Part shown: in pieces, positions 1 through 5,994 of the stretch
How the letters are laid out: each line of letters starts with the position of its first letter
Position numbering within the stretch: the stretch's first letter is position 1
Source of the DNA: an uncultured bacterium
GTDB taxonomy: Bacteria; Actinomycetota; Actinomycetes; S36-B12
Length of the DNA: 9,565 nt
Reading direction: 5' to 3'
Assembly (NCBI GenBank): GCA_903954205.1
Contig: CAJBMR010000027.1
Location: forward strand, 1-9,565
Position numbers and translations under genes: made by a program
The notes under the pieces: generated by a model
Told to the model about the DNA's origin: nothing
Databases searched by the model: none
Seen by the model: the letters and a program-made list of their open reading frames with translations, nothing else

Positions 1-281
1 GCGGCGACATGTTGGGGCGTGAGCCCGAGGTGGAGGAGGGCGAGGTGGCTGAGGAGACGGGGATCCAGGTGACGGCACCGGAGTTCGTCGGCCTGGTCGA
101 GCGCGCGAGCGGATCCGGGTCGACGTACCTGATCGCGGACTTCGCCTTCATGGGTGAGGGGCAGCCGCGCGCCGCGGACGATGCCGAGGAGGCGCGCTGG
201 TGCGACCCTGACGCCATCCCGGGGATGGCGTCGTCACCGGGGTTGGTGGACGCCCTGCGTGAGTGGGGCTACCTCGCCTAG
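1..281 (+). CDS. Nudix hydrolase, C-terminal part (5' end outside window)
   Basis: The reading frame is open from base 3 and ends at TAG 279-281, so the gene very probably begins upstream of the window; the ATG at base 9 falls inside the Nudix box and is unlikely to be the true start. The visible 92 or so codons carry the second half of a Nudix (MutT-like) domain: a GEVAEETGI segment matching the REUXEEXGU core, then a beta-rich stretch (YLIADFAFMGE) and the common tail pattern DDAEEARWCDPDAIP followed by a short amphipathic helix. Nudix enzymes hydrolyse nucleoside diphosphates linked to another moiety, using Mg2+ held by the EE pair. The box is unusual: the Arg of REUXEEXGU is Gly, and the spacing from the first Glu is two residues short of G-x5-E-x7-RE. 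Substrate cannot be told. The gene converges on the helicase with 2 bp between stops. Confidence 0.75.
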   Translation, partial: GDMLGREPEVEEGEVAEETGIQVTAPEFVGLVERASGSGSTYLIADFAFMGEGQPRAADDAEEARWCDPDAIPGMASSPGLVDALREWGYLA

Positions 282-283
282 GG

Positions 284-1813
284 CTACTCGCCCTGGGCGG
301 GTGCGCCACCGCGCTTCGTGCGCTTGCGGCGCCGACTGGACTTGGCACCGCCTTCGGCGGATGCCTCAGAATTCGCGGCGGGGCGACTCGATCGCTCGCG
401 TCCTGCGTCCCGGCCGGAGCTGCGCGACGACGTACGCGTGGACCCACCGCGCGGATGCGCGGCCGCGGGCTTGCGCTTGCCCGTCTCGCCAAGGTCCTCG
501 ACCTCTTCGGCCTGGAGCCCCGCGCGCGTCTGCTTGTCCTTGGCGAGCCTCCCCGTGACGTCACGGGAGATGCCGAGTCCGGTGTAGACGTGGTCGGACG
601 TGGAATAGGTCTCGAGGGGATCCTTGAAGGGCAGCCCGAGGATCTTGTCGATCATCTGCCAGCGGGCGATGTCCTCCCAGTCGACAAACGTCACCGCGAC
701 ACCGCTGGCGCCCGCTCGGCCGGTGCGTCCGATGCGATGGAGGTAGGTCTTCTCATCGTCAGGGCACTCGTAGTTGATGACGTGGGTCACCCCGTCGACG
801 TCGATGCCGCGTGCCGCGACATCGGTGGCGACGAGCACATCGACCTTGCCATTGCGGAAAGCGCGCAGGGCCTGCTCGCGTGCTCCCTGGCCGAGATCGC
901 CATGGACAGATCCGACGGCGAAGCCGCGCTCGGTGAGTTCATCGGCGATCTTCTGTGCCTTGCGCTTGGTGCGGGTGAAGATCATCGTGAGTCCACGGCC
1001 ATCGGCCTGGAGCACGCGAGCGAGGAGTTCGACCTTGTCCATGGGGTGGGCACGCCACACGTGCTGCTCGATGGCATCGACGGTGGCGCGGTCGTCACCC
1101 GGATCGGCGGCGCGGATATGGGTCGGCTGCGTCATGTAGCGGCGCGCAAGGGCGACGATCTGGCCGGGCATGGTGGCCGAGAAGAGCATTGTCTGCCGCG
1201 CGGCGGGCAACTCCGCGACGAGGCGCTCGACATCGGGCAGGAAGCCCATGTCGAGCATTTCGTCGGCTTCGTCCAGGACCAGGACGCGCACGCGCGATAG
1301 GTCGAGCGAGCGCCGCTGCATCAGATCGATAAGTCGCCCCGGCGTGCCGACGACGACCTCGACGCCTGTTGCGAGTGCCTCGACCTGGGGTTCATAGGAA
1401 CGACCGCCGTAGACGCTCAGCACCCGGGCTCTCTGGCGCGCACCGGCCTGCTCGAGGTCTCCGGCGACCTGCACGCAGAGTTCGCGCGTCGGCACCACCA
1501 CGAGCGCCTGAGGTGCCGCTCCGGGGGTGTCGTCGCGCTCCACCCGCTGGAGGAGGGGAATGCCGAAGCCCAGGGTCTTGCCGGTGCCGGTCTTGGCCTG
1601 GCCGATGAGGTCTCGGCCCTCGAGAGCCAGCGGAAGTGTCATGGCCTGGATCGGGAAGGCACGCTCGATGCCGGCAGCAGCCAGCGAGGCGACGATCTCG
1701 GGTGATGCGCCGAGCTCGGCGAACGTGGGGGCTACGGGCGCTACGACCTCGACGGCCGTTTCGGCATCGATGGATTCAGTGTCGGTAGATTCAGTAGGGG
1801 GTGAATCGGTCAT
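284..1813 (-). CDS. rhlE: DEAD-box ATP-dependent RNA helicase (RhlE-like)
   Basis: ATP-dependent RNA unwinding enzyme, cytosolic, of the type acting in RNA turnover and ribosome assembly. With the ATG at 1811-1813 the protein is 509 aa. This start is chosen over the in-frame GTG at 1841-1843 because GGAG (1821-1824) lies 7 nt ahead. All superfamily 2 helicase motifs are present in order: Q-motif (upstream Phe31, FPIQ ending at Q56), Walker A AKTGTGKT (73-80), PTREL (about 108-112), TPGR (157-160), DEAD (181-184), SAT (212-214), the FTRTKRKA motif IV region (about 279-286), ATDVAARGID (329-338) and HRIGRTGR (359-366). A Ser/Thr/Asp/Glu-rich acidic N-terminus of about 28 residues and a basic, disordered C-terminal tail (about 445-509, rich in Arg, Lys, Ser, Gly) flank the core; such tails usually bind RNA nonspecifically. 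The symbol rests on synteny with M. tuberculosis rhlE and should be read as RhlE-like. Confidence 0.95.
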   Translation of the reverse strand: MTDSPPTESTDTESIDAETAVEVVAPVAPTFAELGASPEIVASLAAAGIERAFPIQAMTLPLALEGRDLIGQAKTGTGKTLGFGIPLLQRVERDDTPGAAPQALVVVPTRELCVQVAGDLEQAGARQRARVLSVYGGRSYEPQVEALATGVEVVVGTPGRLIDLMQRRSLDLSRVRVLVLDEADEMLDMGFLPDVERLVAELPAARQTMLFSATMPGQIVALARRYMTQPTHIRAADPGDDRATVDAIEQHVWRAHPMDKVELLARVLQADGRGLTMIFTRTKRKAQKIADELTERGFAVGSVHGDLGQGAREQALRAFRNGKVDVLVATDVAARGIDVDGVTHVINYECPDDEKTYLHRIGRTGRAGASGVAVTFVDWEDIARWQMIDKILGLPFKDPLETYSTSDHVYTGLGISRDVTGRLAKDKQTRAGLQAEEVEDLGETGKRKPAAAHPRGGSTRTSSRSSGRDAGRERSSRPAANSEASAEGGAKSSRRRKRTKRGGAPAQGE

Positions 1814-1974
1814 GGTTGTGCTCCAGTGCGATTCCGCGGGCACCGCACCCGATCCTCATCGGGGGCGCCACACACGGGGGGCGGATGGGGCTCACACCCC
1901 TCGGGGGCCCGGCCGGGCGCCCGCATCGCTCACGCGATGAGTTCATGGTACCCCGCGGGCACTAATCTTCGGCC
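1814..1974. promoter_or_regulatory. Divergent control region between helicase and ferritin-like gene
   Basis: This 161-bp non-coding stretch lies between two genes that face away from each other. It is rich in inverted repeats: a perfect 12-bp palindrome at 1907-1918 (GCCCGGCCGGGC), a 6-bp stem with a 4-nt loop at 1924-1939 (CATCGC / GCGATG), and a weaker GGGG/CCCC pair at 1887-1900. On the minus strand a TACCAT hexamer (1945-1950) fits the actinobacterial -10 pattern TANNNT; if used, the helicase mRNA would carry a structured leader of about 125 nt. No convincing -35 is seen for it. No open reading frame here looks real. Confidence 0.5.
1963..1968 (+). promoter_or_regulatory. Candidate -10 element for a leaderless ferritin-like mRNA
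   Basis: TAATCT matches TANNNT and ends exactly 6 nt before the ATG at 1975, which would put the transcription start on the A of the start codon. No Shine-Dalgarno sequence is visible before that ATG. Leaderless mRNAs of this geometry are common in actinobacteria. No clear -35 hexamer is seen at the expected distance. Confidence 0.5.
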
Positions 1975-2673
1975 ATGGCATCGATCGACGGTGACGCGCT
2001 CACGAGTGACGTGGACTATCGCGCCGCCGTCGTCGACCTCCTCGGCGTGCTGGCCTATGGAGAGCTCATGGCATTCGAGCGGCTCGCTGCCGACGCCGCG
2101 TTGGCTCCGACCATCGAAGACGAAGCGCAACTCGCTGCCATGGCTGCAGCTGAGTTCCGTCACTTCTCCCGCTTGCGCGACCGCCTCGTAGAAATCGGTG
2201 CTGATCCCGCTGTCGCGATGCAGCCCTTCCGGCAACCGCTCGAACGCTTCCACGAGATGACGGCCCCGAGCGACTGGCTCGAGGGCTTGGTCAAGGCCTA
2301 TGTCGGCGATGGGATCGGCATCGACTTCTATCGCGAGATCGCCGCCCACCTTGACCCGCAGACGCAGGCGCTTGTGCTCGACGTCTGCGAGGACCTGGGG
2401 CAATCGGCCTTCGTCGTCGACCGCGTGCGCGCCGCTATCGCCGCGGACCCCCGCGTCGAGGGCCGCCTCGCCCTATGGGCACGTCGACTCGTGGGTGAAG
2501 CACTGTCGCAGGCCCAGCACGTCGCGGCGGAGCGCGAGGCGCTGACGGCCCTGCTCGTCGGCGAGGTGGGCACGCAGAGCGGCGGCATGGATCTCACGGC
2601 CATCGGCGCGATGCTGTCGCGTCTCACCGATGAGCACTCGCGGCGTATGCGCGCGCTCGGCCTGTCGTCCTGA
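1975..2673 (+). CDS. Ferritin-like (MiaE-like) protein of actinobacterial core neighbourhood
   Basis: A 232-aa, mostly helical cytosolic protein of the ferritin-like superfamily, in the actinobacterial group often described as tRNA-hydroxylase (MiaE)-like. The first half shows a plausible carboxylate-bridged di-iron signature: Glu30 (or Glu35) in the first long helix and E60-x-x-H63 (EFRH) about 30 residues later. The second half is less canonical: Asp113/Asp117, Glu139/Asp140, Glu175 and His182 are candidate ligands, but no clean second ExxH is evident. Helices lie roughly at 14-40, 48-72, 99-125, 129-155 and 162-195; a short final helix (about 207-228) ends the chain. The actual substrate is unknown; tRNA hydroxylation is only a family label. 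It is divergent from the helicase and converges on DUF3107 with 11 bp between stops. The start is the ATG at 1975, supported by the upstream -10 spacing. The helicase partner and conserved order suggest an RNA-related housekeeping role, which is inference. Confidence 0.88.
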   Translation: MASIDGDALTSDVDYRAAVVDLLGVLAYGELMAFERLAADAALAPTIEDEAQLAAMAAAEFRHFSRLRDRLVEIGADPAVAMQPFRQPLERFHEMTAPSDWLEGLVKAYVGDGIGIDFYREIAAHLDPQTQALVLDVCEDLGQSAFVVDRVRAAIAADPRVEGRLALWARRLVGEALSQAQHVAAEREALTALLVGEVGTQSGGMDLTAIGAMLSRLTDEHSRRMRALGLSS

Positions 2674-2684
2674 GTGCGGGTCGG

Positions 2685-2906
2685 TCAGGTGCCGAAGCCG
2701 ACGCGGCGTGATGTCGCGGGACTGACCTCGACGTAGGCGATGCGGTCACCGGGCACGATGACGCGCCGGCCCTTGTCGTCCTCGAGGCTGAGGATCCCGC
2801 CGTCAGCGATGGCGGCACGCACCGCGGCCTCGATGTCCTGGGGAGTCTGGTCCGACTCGAGCACGATCTCGCGTGCGGTCTGCTGAACGCCGATCTTGAT
2901 CTCCAC
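2685..2906 (-). CDS. DUF3107 family small protein (TB9.4-like)
   Basis: A 73-aa protein starting at GTG 2904-2906, preceded by a strong AGGAGG (2911-2916) 4 nt upstream, so translation starts confidently here. It begins EIKIGVQQTAREIVLES and ends RIAYVEVSPATSRRVGFG, the characteristic opening and closing of the short DUF3107 proteins of actinobacteria, such as the M. tuberculosis TB9.4 antigen Rv3208A. Predicted fold is beta-alpha-beta-beta: a first strand, a helix at about 21-34 (PQDIEAAVRAAIAD), then strands around GILSLEDDKGRRVIVPG and IAYVEV. There is no signal peptide or membrane segment and the biochemical function is unknown. It follows the tetR gene in the same direction after 38 bp and is probably cotranscribed with it, though its own strong ribosome site would give it higher expression than a leaderless tetR. 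Confidence 0.9.
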   Translation of the reverse strand: MEIKIGVQQTAREIVLESDQTPQDIEAAVRAAIADGGILSLEDDKGRRVIVPGDRIAYVEVSPATSRRVGFGT

Positions 2907-2944
2907 GGATCCTCCTTCGTCCCCAGGTTAACGCGGAAGCCGCA

Positions 2945-3595
2945 TCAGGGCGTCGGGGGGTGAGACAGCGGGAAGCCACCGATGCCGCGCCAGCCCAGGC
3001 CGGCGATGAGATCGACCGCGGCCTCGCGCGTCATGCGCGGCTCCTCGCGCAACCAGCGCCGGGAGGCGATCTGGGCCATGCCCAGAAGTCCGGCGGCCAG
3101 GAGCTCGGCCTGGGCGGCAGAGAGCCCGGTGTCCTCCGCGATCACCCTGCCGAGCATCAGGGAGCAGGCATCGTCAGCGGCCTCGACGCGGTAGCGGACC
3201 GCGGGTTCATTGGTCAGGTCGCTCTCGAAGACGAGTCGGTAGGCGCCGTCGGGATCATCGACGAAGGCGAAGTACGCCGCGATCGCGCCGCGAACGCGCT
3301 GCTTGTTGTCCGTGGTGGCCTCCAGGGACGCCCGAAGCGTGTCGAGGAGCACGGCGATGCCGTCGTCGAGCAGGGCGACGTAGAGATCGAGCTTGCCTGG
3401 GAAGTGCTGGTAGAGGACCGGCTTGCTCACCCCTGCTCGCTCGGCGATGTCGTCCATCGCTGCGGTGTGGTAGCCCTGGGCGACGAAGACTTCCCGAGCG
3501 GCACGCAACACCTGAGCGCGGCGTTCCTCGCGAGGGAGCCGGGCCAGGCCAGGGGGAGCGGCTTCAGATGGGCGCGCATCATCGGCCGCGGTCAC
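2945..3595 (-). CDS. TetR/AcrR family transcriptional regulator
   Basis: A 216-aa DNA-binding repressor-type protein. The N-terminal TetR domain is clear: RAQVLRAAREVFVAQGY (about 26-42), then the helix-turn-helix region MDDIAERAGVSKPVLYQHFP (about 47-66) with the usual recognition-helix end and the K-x-x-L-Y segment after it. Residues 80-216 are helical ligand-binding/dimer domain; the ligand is unknown. The start is GTG 3593-3595, the only candidate that keeps the full N-terminal helix; no Shine-Dalgarno is visible, but TAGCAT on this strand ends 6 nt upstream, suggesting a leaderless mRNA. The gene diverges from the alpha/beta hydrolase across 6 bp and precedes DUF3107 by 38 bp. Conserved position beside DUF3107 and the helicase identifies it with the Rv3208-type TetR of actinobacteria. 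The likely targets are its own operon and the divergent hydrolase, by position only. Confidence 0.95.
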   Translation of the reverse strand: MTAADDARPSEAAPPGLARLPREERRAQVLRAAREVFVAQGYHTAAMDDIAERAGVSKPVLYQHFPGKLDLYVALLDDGIAVLLDTLRASLEATTDNKQRVRGAIAAYFAFVDDPDGAYRLVFESDLTNEPAVRYRVEAADDACSLMLGRVIAEDTGLSAAQAELLAAGLLGMAQIASRRWLREEPRMTREAAVDLIAGLGWRGIGGFPLSHPPTP

Positions 3596-3601
3596 GTGGC
3601 C
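3590..3601. promoter_or_regulatory. Imperfect palindrome between tetR and hydrolase, candidate operator
   Basis: GGTCACGTGGCC pairs at five of six positions about a CACGTG core. It spans the predicted leaderless tetR start codon and the whole 6-bp gap up to the hydrolase ATG. A dimeric TetR protein bound here would block both start sites. It is short for a TetR operator, so this is a positional hypothesis only. Confidence 0.3.
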
Positions 3602-3607
3602 ATGCTA
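3602..3607 (-). promoter_or_regulatory. Candidate -10 element for leaderless tetR mRNA
   Basis: On the minus strand this reads TAGCAT, a TANNNT match, with exactly 6 nt before the GTG start at 3595. It is the same spacing as the ferritin-like gene's element. On the + strand the same six bases are the first two codons (ATG CTA) of the annotated hydrolase, so promoter and start codon would be superimposed. Confidence 0.45.
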
Positions 3608-4555
3608 GTGCCCGAGCGCGCTTCCACCCCGGTGCCGTGGTCCCATAAGCGGGTGACGATCCCCTCGGGCGAACGCTGGTCCCTTCCGACCGGGGAGCTT
3701 CATGCCCGTGAGGCCGGGGAGGGCCCGGTGGCCACGGTGCTCGTCCACGGGCTGGGCGGCTCGGCGCTCAATTGGGTGCCGCTCATGGAGCGACTCGGCG
3801 GCCAGACCGCCATGCTCGCCGTCGACCTGCCTGGCTTCGGCATGTCACCGCCCCCGCGGGACGGCGACTACTCCCCGCGCGGACACGCGCGCACTGTCGC
3901 GGCGGCGATCGAGGCGTGGAGTCGCCGTCGCGGTGTCACGGGCCCCGTGCATGTGGTGGGCAACTCCATGGGTGGTGCCGTCGTTCTCCAGCTTGCCGCA
4001 CATCGTCCTGACCTTGTGTCGTCCCTGACGCTGGTGTCACCCGCACTGCCGTCGACGCGGGTCGGCCGGGGCAATGCGCATCTGCCTGTCGTCGCGGTGC
4101 CAGGGCTCGGCGAGGCGCTTGTGCGCCGTTACGCCGAGGTCCCGGCCGAGCAGCGAGTCCGGATGACTCTCGATGCGTGCACGACCGACCCCGGTCGCGT
4201 CCCCCAGTCGCTCCGCGATGCGCTCATTGCCGAGACGGGTCAGCGTGACTCCCTGCCCTACGCGACCGATGCCTTCCTGCGATCGCTTCGCGGTCTCCTT
4301 GCGACCTACGCGGATCGGGGTCCGCGTCGCCCATGGCGGCTTGCTCGGCAGGTCCGCAAGCCTGTCCTGGCGATCTACGGCGAGGACGACGTCCTCGTCG
4401 ATGCCCGGGGAGCCGCTCGGGCGGCACGGGAGTTCCCTGACGCCGACGTGATCCTCCTCGACGACTGCGGCCATGTGGCGCAGATGGAGCACCCCGACCT
4501 GGTCGCGGACCTGTGGTCGGGGAAGTTCACCCCGGTGTCCGTCCCGGCTGAGTAG
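3602..4555 (+). CDS. Alpha/beta-fold hydrolase
   Basis: A serine-nucleophile hydrolase of the alpha/beta fold, 317 aa if it starts at ATG 3602. The core has the oxyanion segment LVHGLGGSALNW (about 47-58), the nucleophile elbow GNSMGG with Ser122, the acid in IYGEDDVLVD (Asp263 most likely) and the base in DCGHVAQMEHPD (His291). Strand-loop DLPGFGMS (75-82) is also typical. A cap region of about 150-245 separates core halves. There is no signal peptide, so it should be cytosolic; the substrate (ester, epoxide, haloalkane or C-C bond) is not predictable. The start is uncertain: no ribosome site precedes ATG 3602, GTG 3608 or GTG 3653, and the first 20 or so residues look unlike the domain. The open frame continues upstream to 2960 but that part is the antisense of tetR. 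Divergence from tetR makes TetR control plausible. Confidence 0.9.
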   Translation: MLVPERASTPVPWSHKRVTIPSGERWSLPTGELHAREAGEGPVATVLVHGLGGSALNWVPLMERLGGQTAMLAVDLPGFGMSPPPRDGDYSPRGHARTVAAAIEAWSRRRGVTGPVHVVGNSMGGAVVLQLAAHRPDLVSSLTLVSPALPSTRVGRGNAHLPVVAVPGLGEALVRRYAEVPAEQRVRMTLDACTTDPGRVPQSLRDALIAETGQRDSLPYATDAFLRSLRGLLATYADRGPRRPWRLARQVRKPVLAIYGEDDVLVDARGAARAAREFPDADVILLDDCGHVAQMEHPDLVADLWSGKFTPVSVPAE

Positions 4556-4562
4556 GGTCCTC

Positions 4563-4583
4563 GGGCGGGATAAAGTCCCGTCC
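4563..4583 (+). terminator. Stem-loop after hydrolase gene (terminator or leader structure)
   Basis: An 8-bp stem (one G-U in RNA) with a 5-nt loop: GGGCGGGA / TCCCGTCC around TAAAG. It begins 8 nt after the hydrolase stop and could end that transcript, though no U-run follows. The loop also contains TAAAGT, a TANNNT hexamer, so an alternative is that this is the -10 of the ligase operon promoter; the two readings are mutually exclusive in effect. Confidence 0.4.
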
Positions 4584-4603
4584 CCGGACACCCGATCGTC
4601 CGG
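4584..4603 (+). repeat. Second inverted repeat upstream of the ligase operon
   Basis: CCGGAC (4584-4589) and GTCCGG (4598-4603) form a perfect 6-bp inverted repeat around an 8-nt spacer, starting on the base after the preceding stem-loop. It lies 26 nt before the ligase start. It could be an operator half-site pair or a 5' leader hairpin. Confidence 0.4.
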
Positions 4604-4610
4604 CGTACTG

Positions 4611-4624
4611 CCCGACTCGGGAGG
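4611..4624 (+). promoter_or_regulatory. Ribosome binding site overlapped by an 11-bp palindrome
   Basis: GGGAGG at 4619-4624 is a strong Shine-Dalgarno 5 nt before ATG 4630 and decides that start over the in-frame GTG 4624. Its first three bases are the right arm of an odd palindrome, CCCGA-C-TCGGG (4611-4621), which could bind a regulator or partly occlude the ribosome site. Confidence 0.5.
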
Positions 4625-4629
4625 TGGAC

Positions 4630-5994
4630 ATGGCTCGACCGGTGCCCCTGGACGTCGACACCCTGCGGCGTGAGGTCGACGAGGGCCTCATCGACACAGT
4701 CGTCGTCGGCATCACTGACATGCAAGGACGCATGCAGGGCAAGCGGATCCATGCGGACCACTTCGTCAATGACACGTTGGCGCACGGCACGGAGGGATGC
4801 AACTACCTCCTCGCGGTCGACATAGACATGAACACGGTGTCCGGCTACGCGATGTCGTCCTGGGACTCCGGTTACGGCGACATGGTGATGCGCCCCGACC
4901 TCTCCACTCTGCACCGCATCCCCTGGCAGGAGGGCGCGGTGGGAGTGCTCTGCGACGTCCTCTGGGAGGACGGGTCCGACGTCGTCGCGTCACCGCGCCA
5001 GGTGCTTCGACGCCAGGTCGATCGCCTTGCCGATGCCGGCATGGCGGCGTTCGTCGGCACCGAGTTGGAGTTCATCGTCTTCCTCGACAGCTATGAGGAG
5101 GCATGGGAGGCGGGCTATCGGGACCTCACGCCAGCCAATCTCTACAACGTCGACTACTCCATCCTGGGTGGTGCCCGGGTCGAGCCGCTGCTGCGCCGTA
5201 TCCGGTTGGCCATGGCCGGTGCCGGGTTGGAGGTGGAGAGCGCCAAGGGGGAGTGCAACTTCGGCCAGCATGAGATCGCCTTCAAGTACAACGAGGCGGT
5301 CGTCTCCTGCGATCGCCACACGATCTACAAGACCGGAGCCAAGGAGATCGCCGCGCAGGAGGACGTCTCGCTCACCTTCATGGCCAAGTACAACGAGCGC
5401 GAGGGCAACTCCTGCCACATCCACCTGTCCTTCCGCGGGCTCGACGGATCGATGGTGATGGCGGACGACGCAGCATCGGACGGCATGTCACCGCTGGGCC
5501 GCTCCTTCGTCGCGGGCCAGATTGCTCACATGGAGGAGCTCACCCTGCTCTTCGCTCCCCAGATCAACTCCTACAAGCGCTTCGTCGAGGGGTCCTTTGC
5601 GCCGACCGCAATCAAGTGGGGACGTGACAACCGCACGTGCGCGCTGCGCCTGGTCGGCCACGGCCCCTCACTGCGACTGGAGAATCGCGTGCCGGGCGGC
5701 GACGTCAACCCCTACCTCGCGACCGCGGGCATCATCGCGGCGGGGCTCGACGGCATCGATCGCGGATTGGATCTCGAGCCGGCATTCGAGGGCAACGCCT
5801 ACGTCGCCGACGCCGCTCGCGTGCCCACCAGCCTCGGCCGGGCAGTCGAACTCTGGGAGGGCTCCGACTGGATTCGCGAGACCTTCGGGGAAGAGGTCCA
5901 AGACCACTACGCCAGGATGGGACGCGTGGAACTCGAAGCCTTTGGCCGTGCCGTGACCGATTGGGAGCGTTACCGGGGGTTTGAGCGACTGTGA
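4630..5994 (+). CDS. Glutamine synthetase-family gamma-glutamylamide ligase (PuuA/GlnA4-like)
   Basis: A 454-aa cytosolic ATP-dependent ligase of the glutamine synthetase fold, probably joining glutamate to an amine rather than to ammonia. Start ATG 4630 is set by GGGAGG 5 nt upstream. Visible GS features: an N-terminal beta-grasp part (about 1-110, DTVVVGITDMQGRMQGKRI), metal ligands in TELEF (Glu145, Glu147), ECNFGQHE (Glu208, Glu215), the HIH pair (263, 265), the ATP/phosphate region NSYKRF and KWGRDNR, and RLENRVPGGDVNPY near the end of the active site. The canonical ammonia-site motif DGSSIxG of true GlnA is absent, replaced by an unrelated Met/Asp-rich stretch, and the adenylylation signature NLYDLP is not seen. 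Its operon partners (aldehyde dehydrogenase, SDR) and a nearby PuuD-like hydrolase support an amine-catabolic role. Polyamine, ethanolamine or alkylamine substrates are all possible; a paralogous GlnA of nitrogen assimilation is much less likely. Confidence 0.9.
   Translation: MARPVPLDVDTLRREVDEGLIDTVVVGITDMQGRMQGKRIHADHFVNDTLAHGTEGCNYLLAVDIDMNTVSGYAMSSWDSGYGDMVMRPDLSTLHRIPWQEGAVGVLCDVLWEDGSDVVASPRQVLRRQVDRLADAGMAAFVGTELEFIVFLDSYEEAWEAGYRDLTPANLYNVDYSILGGARVEPLLRRIRLAMAGAGLEVESAKGECNFGQHEIAFKYNEAVVSCDRHTIYKTGAKEIAAQEDVSLTFMAKYNEREGNSCHIHLSFRGLDGSMVMADDAASDGMSPLGRSFVAGQIAHMEELTLLFAPQINSYKRFVEGSFAPTAIKWGRDNRTCALRLVGHGPSLRLENRVPGGDVNPYLATAGIIAAGLDGIDRGLDLEPAFEGNAYVADAARVPTSLGRAVELWEGSDWIRETFGEEVQDHYARMGRVELEAFGRAVTDWERYRGFERL

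Noticed and set aside
266..292. Near-repeat GGGCTACCTCGCC / GGGCTACTCGCC at the Nudix and helicase ends
   Set aside because: It is imperfect by one base and falls within the coding ends of both genes; there is no hairpin strong enough to call a terminator.
263..1300. Long open frame (345 codons) on the + strand opposite the helicase
   Set aside because: It is the antisense of a complete DEAD-box gene. Long shadow frames are expected at this GC content, and the translation shows no domain.
1773..1795. Direct repeat GATTCAGT x2 near the helicase start
   Set aside because: It encodes the repeated Thr-Glu-Ser pattern of the acidic N-terminus. It is a codon-level repeat in a disordered segment, not a mobile or regulatory element.
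1930..2403. 157-codon minus-strand frame inside the ferritin-like gene
   Set aside because: It is antisense to a recognisable protein, has no ribosome site, and its sequence matches no family I know.
2960..3601. Upstream extension of the hydrolase frame over the whole tetR gene
   Set aside because: The extension is antisense to a clear TetR domain and adds no hydrolase-like sequence, so the protein most likely starts near 3602.
4037..4591. 184-codon minus-strand frame opposite the hydrolase C-terminus
   Set aside because: It overlaps the conserved hydrolase acid and His motifs on the other strand and lacks a supported start; a GC-rich shadow.
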